Shown here: positions 33,919-45,424 of the stretch, piece after piece
How positions within the stretch are numbered: the first letter of the stretch is position 1
Layout of the letters: every line of letters starts with the position of its first letter
DNA from: Odontocerum albicorne
Lineage: Eukaryota; Arthropoda; Insecta; Trichoptera; Odontoceridae
NCBI GenBank assembly: GCA_949825065.1
Contig: OX463841.1
Location: 18,608,479 to 18,672,478 of the forward strand
Direction of reading: 5' to 3'
DNA: 64,000 nucleotides
Position numbers and translations under genes: made by a program
Notes under the pieces: generated by a model
What the model was told of the DNA's origin: nothing
Seen by the model: the letters and a program-made list of their open reading frames with translations, nothing else
Databases searched by the model: none

Positions 33919-34075
33919 TTCGCTCGGGCGCTGCTATAGCTACCAGACGTGATTTGTTTAATATTAGTGGGTTCGAGTCCCGAGTTAGAGCGCCCTTGAG
34001 GAGAGTTTGCTCTCCAAACGGCGCTATTTAAAATCGACCTTTAAATTGAAATTGAATTGAAAATGATGTGATGGG
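33919..34075 (+). mobile_element. SINE family B, near full length
   Basis: CGCTCGGGCGCTGCTATAGC opens a tRNA-like head with B-box GGGTTCGAGTCCCG. The body is CCTTGAGGAGAGTTTGCTCT and CGGCGCTATTTAAAATCG, with an A-rich tail. Only the body is shared with 11031-11145. Confidence 0.65.
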
Positions 34076-34079
34076 TATG

Positions 34080-34765
34080 ATTCATGAAGTAGGGTGGCGG
34101 ATGATTAACATAAATCCAGTGACAGTAAATGTTAAAGTTTTCCAAGATGTGTTCCTTATGATGATGACGATAATACGTCGCTGTTAGGATTGCAGTGTCA
34201 TCCGTTTACTACATTTTTATTTGTTTATTTAATTTACGACACAACCGTGTACGTAAGAAAAGTTAATACAAATACTTAACACATAAGAAAAGTTAATACA
34301 AATACTTAAAATTATTAACAACATTATAAAACTTTATTAAATGTAGATACTAAAAAGCAGTAGTACCTAATAATTATAAAGTTATTGTTTCAAATAATTT
34401 TACATTAATATCTATATTTAAATTCAATACATGTACTATATGTACAATATATCATATTACAAAAGATTACCAAATGTATTCAAGTAGACTTACGTTAATG
34501 TGGAACACATCTTTTATAGTGGTCAAGTACTTTACATATGTGTTATTAGTGGAACAACGCTTACATAGAATAAGAAGAATTGATTTTTTCGAGATTTTTA
34601 ATGGATATATCTCAAAAATTAACAAACACAGGCTCACTTGTAGCACGAGATGCAAGTTGCTTTACAGAATCGAAACATTTAACGTGTTGATACATGGCTA
34701 CTTAACTCCAGAAGCAAACAGTACATTTATGAATTCCTCATTGCATAAAAATAAGTAAAACTTTG
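34080..34765. other. AT-rich sequence, nothing recognised
   Basis: A 29-bp duplication (AAGAAAAGTTAATACAAATA) lies at 34256 and 34285. Frames at 34467-34758 have no recognisable domain. Confidence 0.4.
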
Positions 34766-34770
34766 ACATA

Positions 34771-35885
34771 CGAGGGTTGCTACTTAAGTGTTGAGACAGA
34801 CAAGTAAAAACAAATATTTATCATCGAAAATGGCTTTATTGTTTTTCAAAATACTTTCCATGAAGATCAATACACTTTTTCGTATATTTTTGTATACTTT
34901 TGCATGCGTTTGAATCAATTTTCGAAGCACTTTTTCCACTCCGAATGAGGTAACTTCAAAACATGCGTTTTGAACGCATCAACCTCTTCTTCAGGCGTCG
35001 AAAAACGTTGACCTCGCAATTTATTTTTGATGTTCGGGAATAAAAAGAAGTCATTGGGTGCCAAATCAGGGCTGTACGGCGGATGACCCATCAATTCGAT
35101 GTTTTGAGTGCTCAAAAAGTCACTTGTTTGAGCCAATGTCTGAGAGCTCGCATTGTCGTGGTGGAGAATGATCCGTCTTCGGCGGTTGGTTTTCCTCATT
35201 TCTCCGAACACTTCTGGCAAACAAATGGTGGTGTACCATTCAGAATTGACCGTACGACGTTCCACTAAAGGCACTGTTGCGACATGACCATTTATACCGA
35301 AGAAACAAGCCACCATTTGCTTCGAAGTGCTTCGTGCGCGAACAACTTTTGTTGGATTTGGTTCGTCTTGAAAGACCCATACAGTCGACTGCTGTTTAGT
35401 TTCTAGTTCATATGCATAGATCCATATTCGTCACGATCTTATAGACGTCTTTTGAAGCACCGCGATCGAATTTTTTCAACATTTCTTTGGACCAATCGAC
35501 ACGAGCCTTTTTTTGAGCGATTGTCAAATTATTCGGTATCCAACGCGAACAAATCTTTTTGATGGCCAAATGTTCATGCAATATTGAATATATGCGAGTG
35601 GAACTAATGCTCAAACATGCCTCAATCTAACGATAAGTCACATGATTATCTTGCAATATCAGTTCACGCACAGCATCGATGTTTTCTGGCACAACACCGA
35701 TTTTGGACGACCTTCACGAAATTCGTCCTGGAGCGAACTACGACCACGATTGAATTCGGAAAACCAGCGAAACACAGTGGCCCGGGATGGTGTTTCATCA
35801 CCAAAAGTCGAAGCGAGTTGATCGGCACACTCTTGTTGAGTTAGTTCACGTTGAAAATCATAAAAAAAATTATTGATCTGATTAT
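34771..35885 (-). mobile_element. mariner element A with a TA-CGAGGGTTG end, truncated at the far end
   Basis: The left edge is TA followed by CGAGGGTTGCTACTTAAGTG, a mariner terminal repeat. The minus strand carries nearly the whole transposase in broken frames. The 5' untranslated part and second terminal repeat are missing after about 35885. The CGAG start matters because TA-CGAG-TA octamers are scattered over the window. Confidence 0.88.
34850..35885 (-). pseudogene. mariner transposase (element A), broken
   Basis: In order from 35885 downward: RELTQQECADQLASTFGDE, the helix-turn-helix region with TVFRWFSEFNRGRSSLQDEF, a frameshift near 35690, and ISSTRIYSILHEHLAIKKIC. Next come SRWIPNNLTIAQKKARVDW and the first catalytic site, here TNMDLCIYAYE, with the usual GDESW context lost. 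A 133-codon frame (35316-34915) follows with ILHHDNASSQ and PPYSPDLAPNDFFLFP. This is a DD34D mariner: the second and third aspartates are kept and the first motif is damaged. It cannot encode a working protein as it stands. Confidence 0.9.
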
Positions 35886-35889
35886 AATA

Positions 35890-36220
35890 TTATTAGATTG
35901 AATGGATGTTTTCAAGGTGCAAGATAATTTTAAATTTTTATAGAAACTGCTCGATTTAAAAAAAAAGATAGATAAAATGATACGGTTTGCCATTTATCTT
36001 GTATTGATAAGCAAGCAACACATCCGGAATGTGTCATTGCATATTCTTTCTGTATGTATTTTCAAATAGAACACCCTCAAAGAAAGAGAGAAATGCAATG
36101 AAAACTTTTATTCAATGATTATGAAAGTGGAAATTGGCGAATCATTGGTACGAAAAAGTTTGTGTTGATCTCTTTAAAGAATTTGACAGGTTTATTTTAG
36201 GTGTAATGTATGCCATCAGG
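35890..36220. other. AT-rich sequence, nothing recognised
   Basis: No features seen. Confidence 0.4.
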
Positions 36221-36224
36221 AACT

Positions 36225-36830
36225 TAAATACATACAAACACATACAACCACGCCGTTTCCCTACTGGGTAGGCAGGGAAGACAGAGCGCCAGACTTTTCT
36301 ATCTCGACACACATATTTCGCCTCAACAGGATCCATACACCTCTCATACATCTCTCAACGATTTTTGTAAATTTCCTTCTTTCAAATTATAATACAATTG
36401 ATCCAACCATATTTTCTTCGGTCTTTCTCTATCACGCCCTCCACTCATATTTGTAATTTATATTTGTTTTTTAAGTCTTTTTTCATCCATTCATTCCACG
36501 TGCCCAAACCATCTCAGAGTGCTCTTCTTCATCTTACTCAAAAAATCTGCCTGAAATTCACATTAATCTTTTATCACTTCATTTCTTATTCTGCTGTACA
36601 TTGTCCCCCCGTGTATTAAACAACTAGGGTGACATAACACATCCATGCCTTATCCTTTTTGAAATATTAAACCATTCACTCAACGAACCGTTCACTCTAA
36701 TACATACTCTTCTTTTAGCATATTATGACGCAATACCACTATTAATTTACATCCAAAACCATACTCATCTTTAAATAAATTCGCATTTATTGTATTAATC
36801 TAAACCAAATTTTATATCTCTCATAATTAT
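36225..36830 (-). mobile_element. LINE (RTE-like) 3' end
   Basis: The complement starts with the family tail (GTTTCCCTACTGGGTAGGCA). The minus frame ending at 36142 reads MDPVEAKYVCRDRKVWRSVF and PAYPVGKRRG, the C-terminal end of the family. Further phrases are CATTCCACGTGCCCAAACC and CATCTCAGAGTGCTC. Confidence 0.8.
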
Positions 36831-36889
36831 TTATTGACAAAATAAAAGTCACTTACGTGTCCTTAACATTACCAATAATAAAACAAAAT

Positions 36890-37085
36890 GTAAAGTATCA
36901 ATACCTGATGAAGATCGGAGAAGATGTAAGGAAATTCAATGTAAAGTAATTATTAGATGGTGCTTATAAGAACCTCGTTTCGGAATGGAACCGATGAGAA
37001 GAAGAAGAAGACACGATGAAATCCAAGTTTAAGGAAATATATTTTGCTAAGAAGAACCTCCATCCTATGGGACCGATGAAAATAT
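36890..37085. repeat. Dispersed copies of the 21080-21720 repeat unit
   Basis: Two units share TTAGATGGTGCTTATAAGAA, CGATGAAATCCAAGTTTAAG and CCTATGGGACCGATGAAA with the block at 21.1-21.7 kb. Confidence 0.65.
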
Positions 37086-37089
37086 AACT

Positions 37090-37565
37090 GAAAGCTCTCA
37101 AAATATGAATATGTTGACTTTTACTTTGACTTTTACTCACGGTGGATTGTAGGGTCACCGATGACAGTGATACAAAAGATAACGTATCAACATTTTCCAA
37201 AAAAAAACGAACAATTCAGGATTAATATTTCTTTTAAAACGTGAAAGTACTAATAAGTTAAAAAATAATCAAATACCTTTAATTAAATTCATTAAAAAAT
37301 ACAAGACTTGAGTAAGAAAAATATTGATATAATTTTCGTAATACGGGGTTTAAATACGCAGAAATCGTGCAATGACTTTGTACATCTTGTGCGTAAAAAA
37401 ATCTGTAAAATTTAACTCTCATAATTTGAATTGAAAATTGGGGTAAGAGAAATAAGAAACGAAATTATTTTTAATAATTTCAAGATATTATTTAAAAAAA
37501 TTCTAAACTTCATCATATAAATTCTAACTGTATGATATATGTTGTTATAATCATTCTTTATATAA
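37090..37565. other. AT-rich sequence, nothing recognised
   Basis: No features seen. Confidence 0.4.
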
Positions 37566-37569
37566 TATA

Positions 37570-38484
37570 AGGTGATCCAGAATATTATTCTCTTTTGAAA
37601 AATTCGTAATAAAACAATGGTTTGTTTGTAATCAACTTTAATTACTGCAAACAGGTAACAAAAGCATTTATTAAAAAAATAATAATATCGTCGAAATGAC
37701 CACTATTGCGTCGACAGCATTCGACAAATCTGTCTAGAAAATTTTGAACTAAGCTCCCACATGTTCCCCGAGGTATCGCTTCGATTTGTTGATGAATGTT
37801 TTGATTCCATTGCAGCGTAGTCATTGGATTATTTACGTATATTGGACTTTTTGGGTATTGTCACAAAAAATCAAGTGGGAAAAAATCAGAACTACTCGTA
37901 AGTGGTGGCCACACAATGTTTCCCCTTCGCGGAATCAGTTTTCCGGGAAAATCTCTTTAATAACTTCCAAACTGTTATTGGGGGTGTGACTAGTGGCTCT
38001 ATCTTGTTGAAACTACGTCCTCGAATTACATCTCGGAAATTCTTGTAATTTCATAGTAAAAAACTCTCACAACATTTGAAAGTAACGCTCTGAATTAACT
38101 GTTATTGCTTGGCCTCGAGCGTTCTCAAAGAAATAAGGACTGACGATTCCCGACACTAGCATGGCTGCCCAAACTGTTACTCGCGTACAATGGAGCGATG
38201 TTTCAGTCTTGGGTTTTCATCACTCCATTAGCTTATTGACGAAGCCATTCATATGGAAATATGCTTCGTCTGAAAAGAGTATGTTGTTAAACCCGGAGAA
38301 CTATTCAAACATTTTATTCGGGAATTCCAACTTTGTAACAAAGTCGGCTTCAATTAAATCTTGAACACGTTGAATTTTATAGGGATGGAGTTTTAAGTCA
38401 AGCAATAAAATTCGCTGCAAAGTCGTACGCGACATCGCTAATGTGGACGAAACAAAAGTGTGCTTGGGATTTCTGGACCACCTG
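37570..38484 (-). mobile_element. Tc1/mariner-type element F, both ends present
   Basis: Ends AGGTGATCCAGAAT on the left and TTCTGGACCACCTG on the right are inverted. TA flanks both (37568-37569 and 38485-38486). Length is 915 bp, shorter than an autonomous copy. Element F gives the unoccupied reference for the LINE in element E. It carries an octamer TACTCGTA (37893) that element E lacks. Confidence 0.85.
37642..38440 (-). pseudogene. Tc1/mariner-type transposase, broken (element F)
   Basis: The C-terminal frame (37642-37824) reads MTTLQWNQNIHQQIEAIPRG and SLVQNFLDRFVECCRRNSGH. Complements of the N-terminal motifs occur at 38230-38430 (sites equivalent to SDEAYFH and MSRTT in element E). 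The middle part with the other acidic residues is largely deleted. Confidence 0.75.
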
Positions 38485-38489
38485 TATTA

Positions 38490-39080
38490 TATTTCGCATA
38501 GTGGACTGATAATAGTGTAAGGAAAAGGATTCTTGGATTTTATTTGAATAATTTGGTCCAGGGATCATTTTCAAGTCAGGTTCAGACAGTCCTAAATTTG
38601 AATGTATGATATTATAGCTCAAATACATAGTCGGCTAACATACTTATTTCTAACCTTAAAATGTTGTGATTTGTATTCAAGAGTCGAACTTTAAACACTT
38701 CAAACTTTAAAGTTAGGTAATAAACCCAGGTGATCCTCATAGTAAAGAAAGTTATGACAAAATTCTATGAAATTTCAATTTAAATACTCATTTCTTTGCT
38801 AAGAAAAGATAAGATTTAGTATTTAGTGTCAAGATCGGAATTTGAATTCGAACCTTTATATTTGAGCTGTATCACATTCAAAATAAGAGACGCGATAGTG
38901 AAATATTCGTTACCATGACAGTTCTACAAGGTTAACTTTTTCTTCCCAATTTATGTTTTTTTCACAGTTAAAACAAAATATCGGTCTTCACCCAAGTGAA
39001 GAGCTGTTTTGACTACATCGTTAAAATTAGAAGAACCGCCTGCCAACATATAATAAAGCGACAATGCGATGACGCGAAGC
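38490..39080. other. Unrecognised; diverged repeat at 38750-38870
   Basis: 38750-38870 pairs with 19380-19500. Otherwise nothing identified. Confidence 0.4.
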
Positions 39081-39082
39081 GA

Positions 39083-39255
39083 TGACGATCTCTGTGACAT
39101 AGTTTGTAAGACGCCTATCTTCCATTCAGGAAATTAAGGGTCCGGTTTATTTTAAATAAGTCTTCAGTGAGGTTTTCACTTAAAGTATTTTTATCATCTT
39201 CTGGTTGGTTGGAAGAGATTGCCGCATGACAATAAATCTGCCAGCTTGTACTATA
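39083..39255 (+). mobile_element. SINE family A, near full length
   Basis: GATGACGATCTCTGTGACAT and AGTTTGTAAGACGCC form the decayed head. The body is GAGGTTTTCACTTAAAG and the tail CTGGTTGGTTGGAAGAGATT with GCCGCATGACAATAAATCTG. Confidence 0.8.
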
Positions 39256-39259
39256 TGTA

Positions 39260-39840
39260 ACGAAAGTGTACAAGGCGGTGGTCCGTAATACGAAAACAAA
39301 AATATATAATATAAAAACCGACTCTGGTACTAGAAAGTACAAAAAGAAAATATCTTCACCCAAAATAGACCAATAAGTACGAGTACGTACTAGGTCAATC
39401 ATTTTTTGTTGCAAAGTTAGCTTAGATGGACAGTCTATTTACACAGTTCTTAGTGTCTATACTTTTTCCTTATTACTGGTTCAAAAATGAACCATATTTG
39501 ACACGACAAAAGAATATTTGAGTTACATTGAAATACATTCTACGAACCACAGATTCTACGTTTTTCAGGTATGTACTATACGAGTATATCTTAAGTGATC
39601 ATCATCAAAATTTTCTTTGATTCTCAACTTGTATTGCGTGCTGAATACATATTTTGGTGTTAAAAATCACTTGTAACATATGTTAGCTACGAGTACAATA
39701 GTTTACCCATCAAAATGGAAGTATATTTGAATATTCAGAAAACGATTAATACTGGTGTTGAAACAACGTTGTAAATTATTAAGTAATATGTTATATGCCA
39801 CTATAAAAACACTAATATTCTTTGTGTATTAAATATTGTA
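39260..39840. other. AT-rich sequence with three octamers
   Basis: Octamers at 39378, 39579 and 39688. No gene or transposon end identified. Confidence 0.4.
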
Positions 39841-39842
39841 AA

Positions 39843-39912
39843 TCTACCGGAAATCGAACCAGGAACATCGAAGTGTTTAGCAATCTCACAAACCATTATT
39901 AGACCACCGACA
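39843..39912 (-). mobile_element. tRNA-like SINE head, uncertain
   Basis: The complement has GGTTCGATTTCCGG (B-box) and an A-box-like TAATGGTTTGTGAG. The stems are poorly paired. Confidence 0.4.
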
Positions 39913-40084
39913 CTAATATTGTATAATCACACCTACCGACGATCCTCTCGCACATTATTACAGCGTTGTGTTCCATGACTTCTTATCAAGTGCGATTGTG
40001 CCGTGAAGGAAGGGTTAAGTCGACCGTTCTAAAAGCGGTAAACACAATTTGCTGCAGAGCAGTCGTTGATTTGCGTGTCGCGAG

Positions 40085-40240
40085 AATGAGACCAGCTGGG
40101 CCCCCGGCAGATCCCCGCAGGAAGTCCCACAACTGCTGCCCCCCTCTGCGGCCTCCCCGCCGCCACTACGGCCCGCCCCGCCCGCGCAACACTGTGCCGT
40201 GTACCTACACCGCATCCGCGCAGATGCAAGAGACACCCAT
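40085..40240. other. GC-rich island, candidate exon or promoter
   Basis: About 150 bp of markedly GC- and CpG-rich DNA (CCCCTCTGCGGCCTCCCCGC, CGGCCCGCCCCGCCCGCGC) in an AT-rich background. It is open on both strands: plus 39966-40367 and minus 40015-40287 or 40029-40253. None of the translations, rich in Pro/Arg or Gly/Ala, is recognised. It lies about 2.8 kb on the downstream side of the minus-strand candidate exon at 43067, so it could belong to the same gene. No acceptor or donor was convincing. Confidence 0.4.
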
Positions 40241-40559
40241 GAGCACCACGCAAACATCTCTAGAGGCAACAATGAACATGGATTCACACCTAACCTTAAG
40301 ACATCACCAAAGAGAACAGTGTATTTTTATGGCTACATTAGAGACAATAAGGTTTGTAAAATATTAATAAGTTAAGGGAGTAAAACGTGGACAAGCTGAA
40401 AGCAGCCAAATAAATGTAGTAGAACTGAGAGACACATAGAGAACTGTGTGCACTGAGAAGATTTCATAGGATGACAATTTATACCAGAATATTGAATAAA
40501 TTGATTAGGGTACAATTTATGCCAGAATACAGAATAAACTTAGAAGAATACGTGAGGTG

Positions 40560-40870
40560 ACAGTGTGTGACACAATACATAATCAAATGATTAAGGATGA
40601 ATGTGAGCTTAAGGCTGATATGTTGAGTAAGATAAGAAGAGCACTCTGAGATGGTTTGGGCATGCAGAACGAATGGATAAAGTTATATAAACAAAACAAA
40701 TATAAAGTCCAAAGTGAGTACTATAGAAGGCGTGACAGAGGGAGACCAAGGAAATTATGGTTGGATGAAGCGTTTTGTTGAAACTATGGTTGGATGAAGA
40801 TATTTTGAAAAATGGAAATGAAAAAAGTCAGAGAAGGCAACAAGTCCGCTAGATTGTACTGCATACGACG
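40560..40870 (+). mobile_element. LINE (RTE-like) 3' end
   Basis: Phrases: GATTAAGGATGAATGTGAGC, GCACTCTGAGATGGTTTGGG (R-W-F-G motif), GGCGTGACAGAGGGAGACC and CAAGGAAATTATGGTTGGAT. Multiple frameshifts. Confidence 0.75.
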
Positions 40871-40874
40871 ATAA

Positions 40875-42800
40875 TGTAATTCAATACGATAAATCTTAGG
40901 TTGACTTAAGATTTACATAAAACACGTTGAGCTCCATATTGTACATTTTTTTGCTCTTAAAATGACGCTTTGTGTTTACGCTGACATAACAATGTAGGCC
41001 AACTCGGAATTTTCGTTAAACTTAAACTCTGAACGTAAACTGTCTTTAGGCTGCAAGGAAGTTAGGCTGCAAGTTCGGTGTTACCTATGGTCCGTTATAG
41101 GCTGCCTATGGTCCGATCTCAATGTATCCTATGAAATCGATAAAGATAGATTTATATATAAAGACACCGCAACGGGTCAAATCGGGTCGTAACATAATTC
41201 TGTCTGTAACACAATAAGCTCTAGGTTGACAGTATTCATTATAATTTCCATTTTGACGCACGGACCAAAGAAAGTGAAATGTATGAAGACGAACCAAAGA
41301 AAACAAAATGTATGAACTTTGCGATAGGCTATATCCCTCGTGATCGAGTATAATTGTCTTGCGGGTGGAAGACGCCTATGCGTGTATTGGTTTATTATGT
41401 ATATGGTAAGTTGTTCCATTTCAGAATTTACAGTCTTGATAGATTAAGTTACTTCCAAGACGATCGGTAGGTTTAATCTACTTCAACCTTTCACTGTTGA
41501 TGCCCGAAGTATCGGTATGATTTAAGAACACTTTACTCCTCAATCTGACAAGTAGAACGGATATGGTATATTTGGTTGGAGATTTGGCAAGGGTGGTGGG
41601 AAGAATGATTTATACGCAGCACAGCACTTCAGACGTAAAAATTCAGATGTAAAATGGGACAAGAGTAAAATCAGTCCGGAAGTGACATCTGTCAAAAATC
41701 GAACCAGTCTTGCTCAGTATGAATGCTTACCATTACAAAACGACCGCCGACAATATCTCAAAACGTGGGTTGGATCTTTTTTGCATATATACTGCCGAAT
41801 AACATAAGTATATTAGTTACATAAAAAATCGTATTAAAAAAATCGTATGTAATGCTTTCGTCACTAATAAATAAAAATATAAAGAACACACCGATCCTAT
41901 TTTTATTTGAACCATTTGAATAATATTTAAAGGGGTGCGTTGAATGTGCTTAATAATATCATATATGTTATGAAATTCGCAGTTGATTGAAAACGAATGG
42001 GTATGTATTAACTTCTTCCTAGCCGTCAAACCACGGCCGCCACCATGAACTTAAATAATAATAAAATAATTTTGGACAATTTTAGGTCACAGTGTACGAA
42101 TTAACATTTAAAATCTGCAAAGACAAGAGAAAAATCATGAGAGATTTCCACAAGTGTGCGCTTGGTCTCTGGTCGTCAAATCTTCCGGAAAGTGATAAGA
42201 AAATAAAAACTCTAGCCACTTCTTCAAAATGCTACCGGACGGTTGTGTTATCACGGTCGCATTTTCCGCGCGCTCCGTTTGTTTTCCGTTATCAGCTGGA
42301 TGAGACCACAATGTTGACGACTATAGAATCGCAGGGCGCAGCGTGAAATCAGCTATAAGCTGAAATTTGTTATTAAAATAATTACTTATATCTATGGTCC
42401 TAGTTAGTATTCTTATTGTTGAATAATAATATTAAAAAATAAGCATTTTACAAAAAAACATTTGTTAGTGATTGGAAAATAAACACAATACACTACGTTT
42501 CATAGTTAAGCGTGCGTTGTCTATGGTTCTGTTTTGCCGCCAAATGCTCAAATTATTGTAAACATGTTTTACTTTTTTGTTCAGTTAAATGTAAAGTAAG
42601 AAAAGGGGGTGTAGATGGCATGTAAATTAAAGACAGTTTGTTTTTTAATTTAAAAATTCAAATGATATGGAGTATTAAATGAGTACGATCTGACCCAAGG
42701 TGTCAAGCTGATGACGATGGATGTAAATTTAGGTGCCATCAACTACGTCAGGTCAACATGATGAATTGGTGAGATTCGTCTGCAACAGTTGGTTTATAAC
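40875..42800. other. Unrecognised sequence
   Basis: Scattered short frames (41177-41419 minus, 42092-42346 plus) without recognisable domains. A small duplication (CCTATGGTCCG at 41088 and 41106) was noted. No gene is called. Confidence 0.4.
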
Positions 42801-42819
42801 TTGATTTATGGTATGTCAC

Positions 42820-43560
42820 GCGAGTCATCGAACGCTGCACCACCGCAACCCGAAGAAACGTCGCTGTAAAGAAAACGCGACCTTCCTGCAGCAAGTGCAG
42901 CGCCGGGTCCAAATGTCACAGCTCCTCCGACCATCGCGGCACTCGAGAGGTCGCCAGCCGCTACTATAAATAGAATATTAGCAGACGCTGCGCGGCCCAC
43001 ACACCCGTGCTATACGTGCAGACACGCTCACATGCAAGAGCCGGCAAGTAATGATTGTTCACTTACCACGCTCGGCGGGAAGAGCCGCGAGCCGTCCATC
43101 CGGCGCAGCGAGAGCGGCGCGTGCTATCGACCCAGCGGCTAGCCGTGCTGTGCGTTGCAGCGCCTCGTGTGTTGTCCTGTAGCCGCTCGCTGCCAGCCCC
43201 TTCAAACATCGCTACCCGAGTGGAAACGAGCGCGCAGAAAAATTCATTTCTAAATAATACATCGATACAACCTTCGTATACGGAGTATTCGTCCCTTTTT
43301 GATCCGTTCCACCCCCAATCCTTGAAACGGTCCCGGGATGGGGTGCGGCCCTCCCCACGGCGAGTCACCCCCCCTGCCAAGTCCCCCGCCCACCCGCCAA
43401 CCGCCCCCTCCGTGCAAGAGATTTCCCAGCCGAGGAAGACGCCCCGGCATTTTCTCTCAGGGAGGCTACCTGCGTGACGTACCGAGCGCCCTTGACAGTA
43501 TTGGGGACTGGCTCAGAGGACGGTATAATGGTACTGGTACTCGCCTAGCCTGTGTGTGCC
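42820..43560. promoter_or_regulatory. CpG-rich island with TATA-like box, candidate promoter and 5' exon region
   Basis: The longest GC- and CpG-rich block in the window. A plus-strand TATAAATA lies at 42965-42972. About 60 bp downstream, a short plus-strand frame of 36 codons starts at 43032 (MQEPASND). On the minus strand a candidate first exon ends at a good splice donor (43061-43066). In insects such islands usually mark promoters and first exons, hence the call; which strand is transcribed, or whether both are, cannot be settled from sequence alone. Confidence 0.5.
43067..43099 (-). CDS. Candidate first coding exon of an unidentified minus-strand gene
   Basis: On the minus strand an ATG at 43099 reads MDGSRLFPPSV and is followed at once by a strong splice donor, GTAAGTG (plus-strand complement CACTTAC at 43060-43066). 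The exon would end in phase 0. Upstream, the same exon would contain CpG-rich 5' untranslated sequence to about 43450. An alternative upstream start (43380, or the internal ATG at 43207, MFEGAGSERLQD) runs in a different frame to a stop formed by the donor itself. Downstream exons should lie at coordinates below 43060; none was recognised. No domain is visible, so no function is proposed. Confidence 0.35.
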
Positions 43561-43569
43561 AGATTACGA

Positions 43570-44035
43570 GCCCTTTATTCTTGTAGGTGTTCAATACTCG
43601 TATCTTTACCCAACCCGAAGAACTGATAACATTTGAGTCAAAATACATTACGTTGTGATTCGATTGGTACCACATCTCACAGAAACCTACGCTGACTTAT
43701 TTTAATTCTTTGCGAGTAACGAGAAAAGTAAAAAAAATAGTCGTTAAAAATATTTGACCGATTATAAATATGAGGAATGTCGTATAACCGTCTATTATGG
43801 AAAAATATTTTTGTACACTTAAAATAAGAAAAATACCAGTGTTAATATAGCTAAAATATTTTAATTGAAATTCTTTCTTCTAATAATATTATAATGCACA
43901 CACATACAATGCAGTTATGTGAAACCTATTTTGAAAAATATCACTGTTACAGATACTTTAGAATCTACTCGTAAGTAAAAATTAGTGAGCGCTTCTTATG
44001 ACGAAGATATTCGCTACTTATAGCGCGTTTTTTTT
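43570..44035. other. AT-rich sequence, nothing recognised
   Basis: Octamers at 43595 and 43966. No other feature. Confidence 0.4.
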
Positions 44036-44041
44036 ATTACA

Positions 44042-44705
44042 TATTATACATACCATCACGCCATGTTCCTTTGTAGTAGGCAGAGAGGACAGGTTTCCAC
44101 GCCTTTCTATCTATGTACACTGTTCTCGTTTTGTCCACATCCATACAAATTTATCCTATTATTTATTTCCACTTCCTTTCCTCGGTCTATCTCTTCCTCG
44201 CTCTCCATTAGTTCCAAAATATATTTTTGTTTCGTAAGTCTTTTCTACTTATTTTCTCAATATGGTCAAATCATCTCAAGATTTCTCTCTTAATTCTATT
44301 TGTAACACCCATCTCTAATAGTTATCTTTTGTGTTAGAATGAATAGAAAATTCAAGATGCGTGAGCTCGGCGCGGTTTCTGTCCTATATCCATATAACTC
44401 GTGAAACATGCTCTTTTATGTTATTATACTTTTTAACTTTCCCTCAGTTAACATTTCTCCTACTATGTTATTTCGTTGTCTGCTCAGTCTACGCCTTGCA
44501 GAAAAATATATTTATTTCGTAAGTCTTTAGCAGCTCTTTCTTTAATGTGATCAAACCATATTAAGATTCATTTCTCAATGTTACTTAGTCGTATAACATT
44601 CATCTCGAACAAGTAGTTATCGTTTTTCGGCATCTTTTGACTCGATCAAACATTGTAATACCAGATATTTTACGTAAATCACACATTCCTTATATTACAC
44701 GATAA
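44042..44705 (-). mobile_element. LINE (RTE-like) 3' half, possibly two fragments
   Basis: Begins TATTATACATACCATCACGC with GTAGGCAGAGAGGACAG. The LINE-like phrases CTTTCCTCGGTCTATCTC, TATGGTCAAATCATCTC and GTAATACCAGATATTTTAC follow. The string GTAAGTCTTT occurs twice (44235 and 44519), suggesting two overlapping copies. Frames degraded. Confidence 0.7.
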
Positions 44706-44709
44706 TTAA

Positions 44710-45320
44710 TACTGAAAATTACGTACTAGAAACCTTTTACTTCCAAATCATAAAAAAACGTTAGCAGTTTTTAATTCTCGACCCAAAACATGTTGGTTTC
44801 TAGTAACTGGCAACATGATCATTATTTAGTGACAAAAAATATGATTTACGGATAAGAATAAATAAAATATTTAAAAATGATTTACAAACCAGAAAACAAG
44901 AAGTTTCTACTGATTACCATTGTGGTTATACGTGTATATGTTATATTGATCGATTTTTCAGATTGAGCAGATTACATTACATACGAGTATACCTCCCCTC
45001 AACTACTGGGAAAGGGAGGACGTACTCGTACATATTATTAGACAAGCATATGCACTATCAAAATGCTTCTCAAGTATTTTTTGAGGCTATGCTGTGTATG
45101 TAGGGAAGCGCGATTAGATTAGATCTTGTCATTAAATCCTACTATACAAATCAATATCATTATCAAAAAGGATTTAATAACTGATGGTTCATTATTACAT
45201 TGTACGAGTATTACTCATTCATTACATATAATACAATCTGGAAAACAACAATATATTGTGCAATTTCTTTCGATTGACCAAAAATATTTGCAAAGGCCTA
45301 TGCCTATAAACGGATTGATT
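44710..45320. other. AT-rich sequence with three octamers
   Basis: Octamers at 44982, 45023 and 45203. No gene identified. Confidence 0.4.
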
Positions 45321-45324
45321 ATTG

Positions 45325-45420
45325 TTTGAGAATCGATCTCGAAACTCATTGTCATTGAGAATCGAACTCGAAATCTTGGGTAGAAGTCATTCGTTTATCT
45401 TGAAGGTTACGGACATCTTT
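45325..45420 (-). mobile_element. SINE family A, decayed head
   Basis: GAGAATCGAACTCGAAATC (B-box complement) followed by TCGTTTATCTTGAAGGTTAC. A partial duplication of the B-box region precedes it (GAATCGATCTCGAAACTC). Confidence 0.5.
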
Positions 45421-45424
45421 GTAC

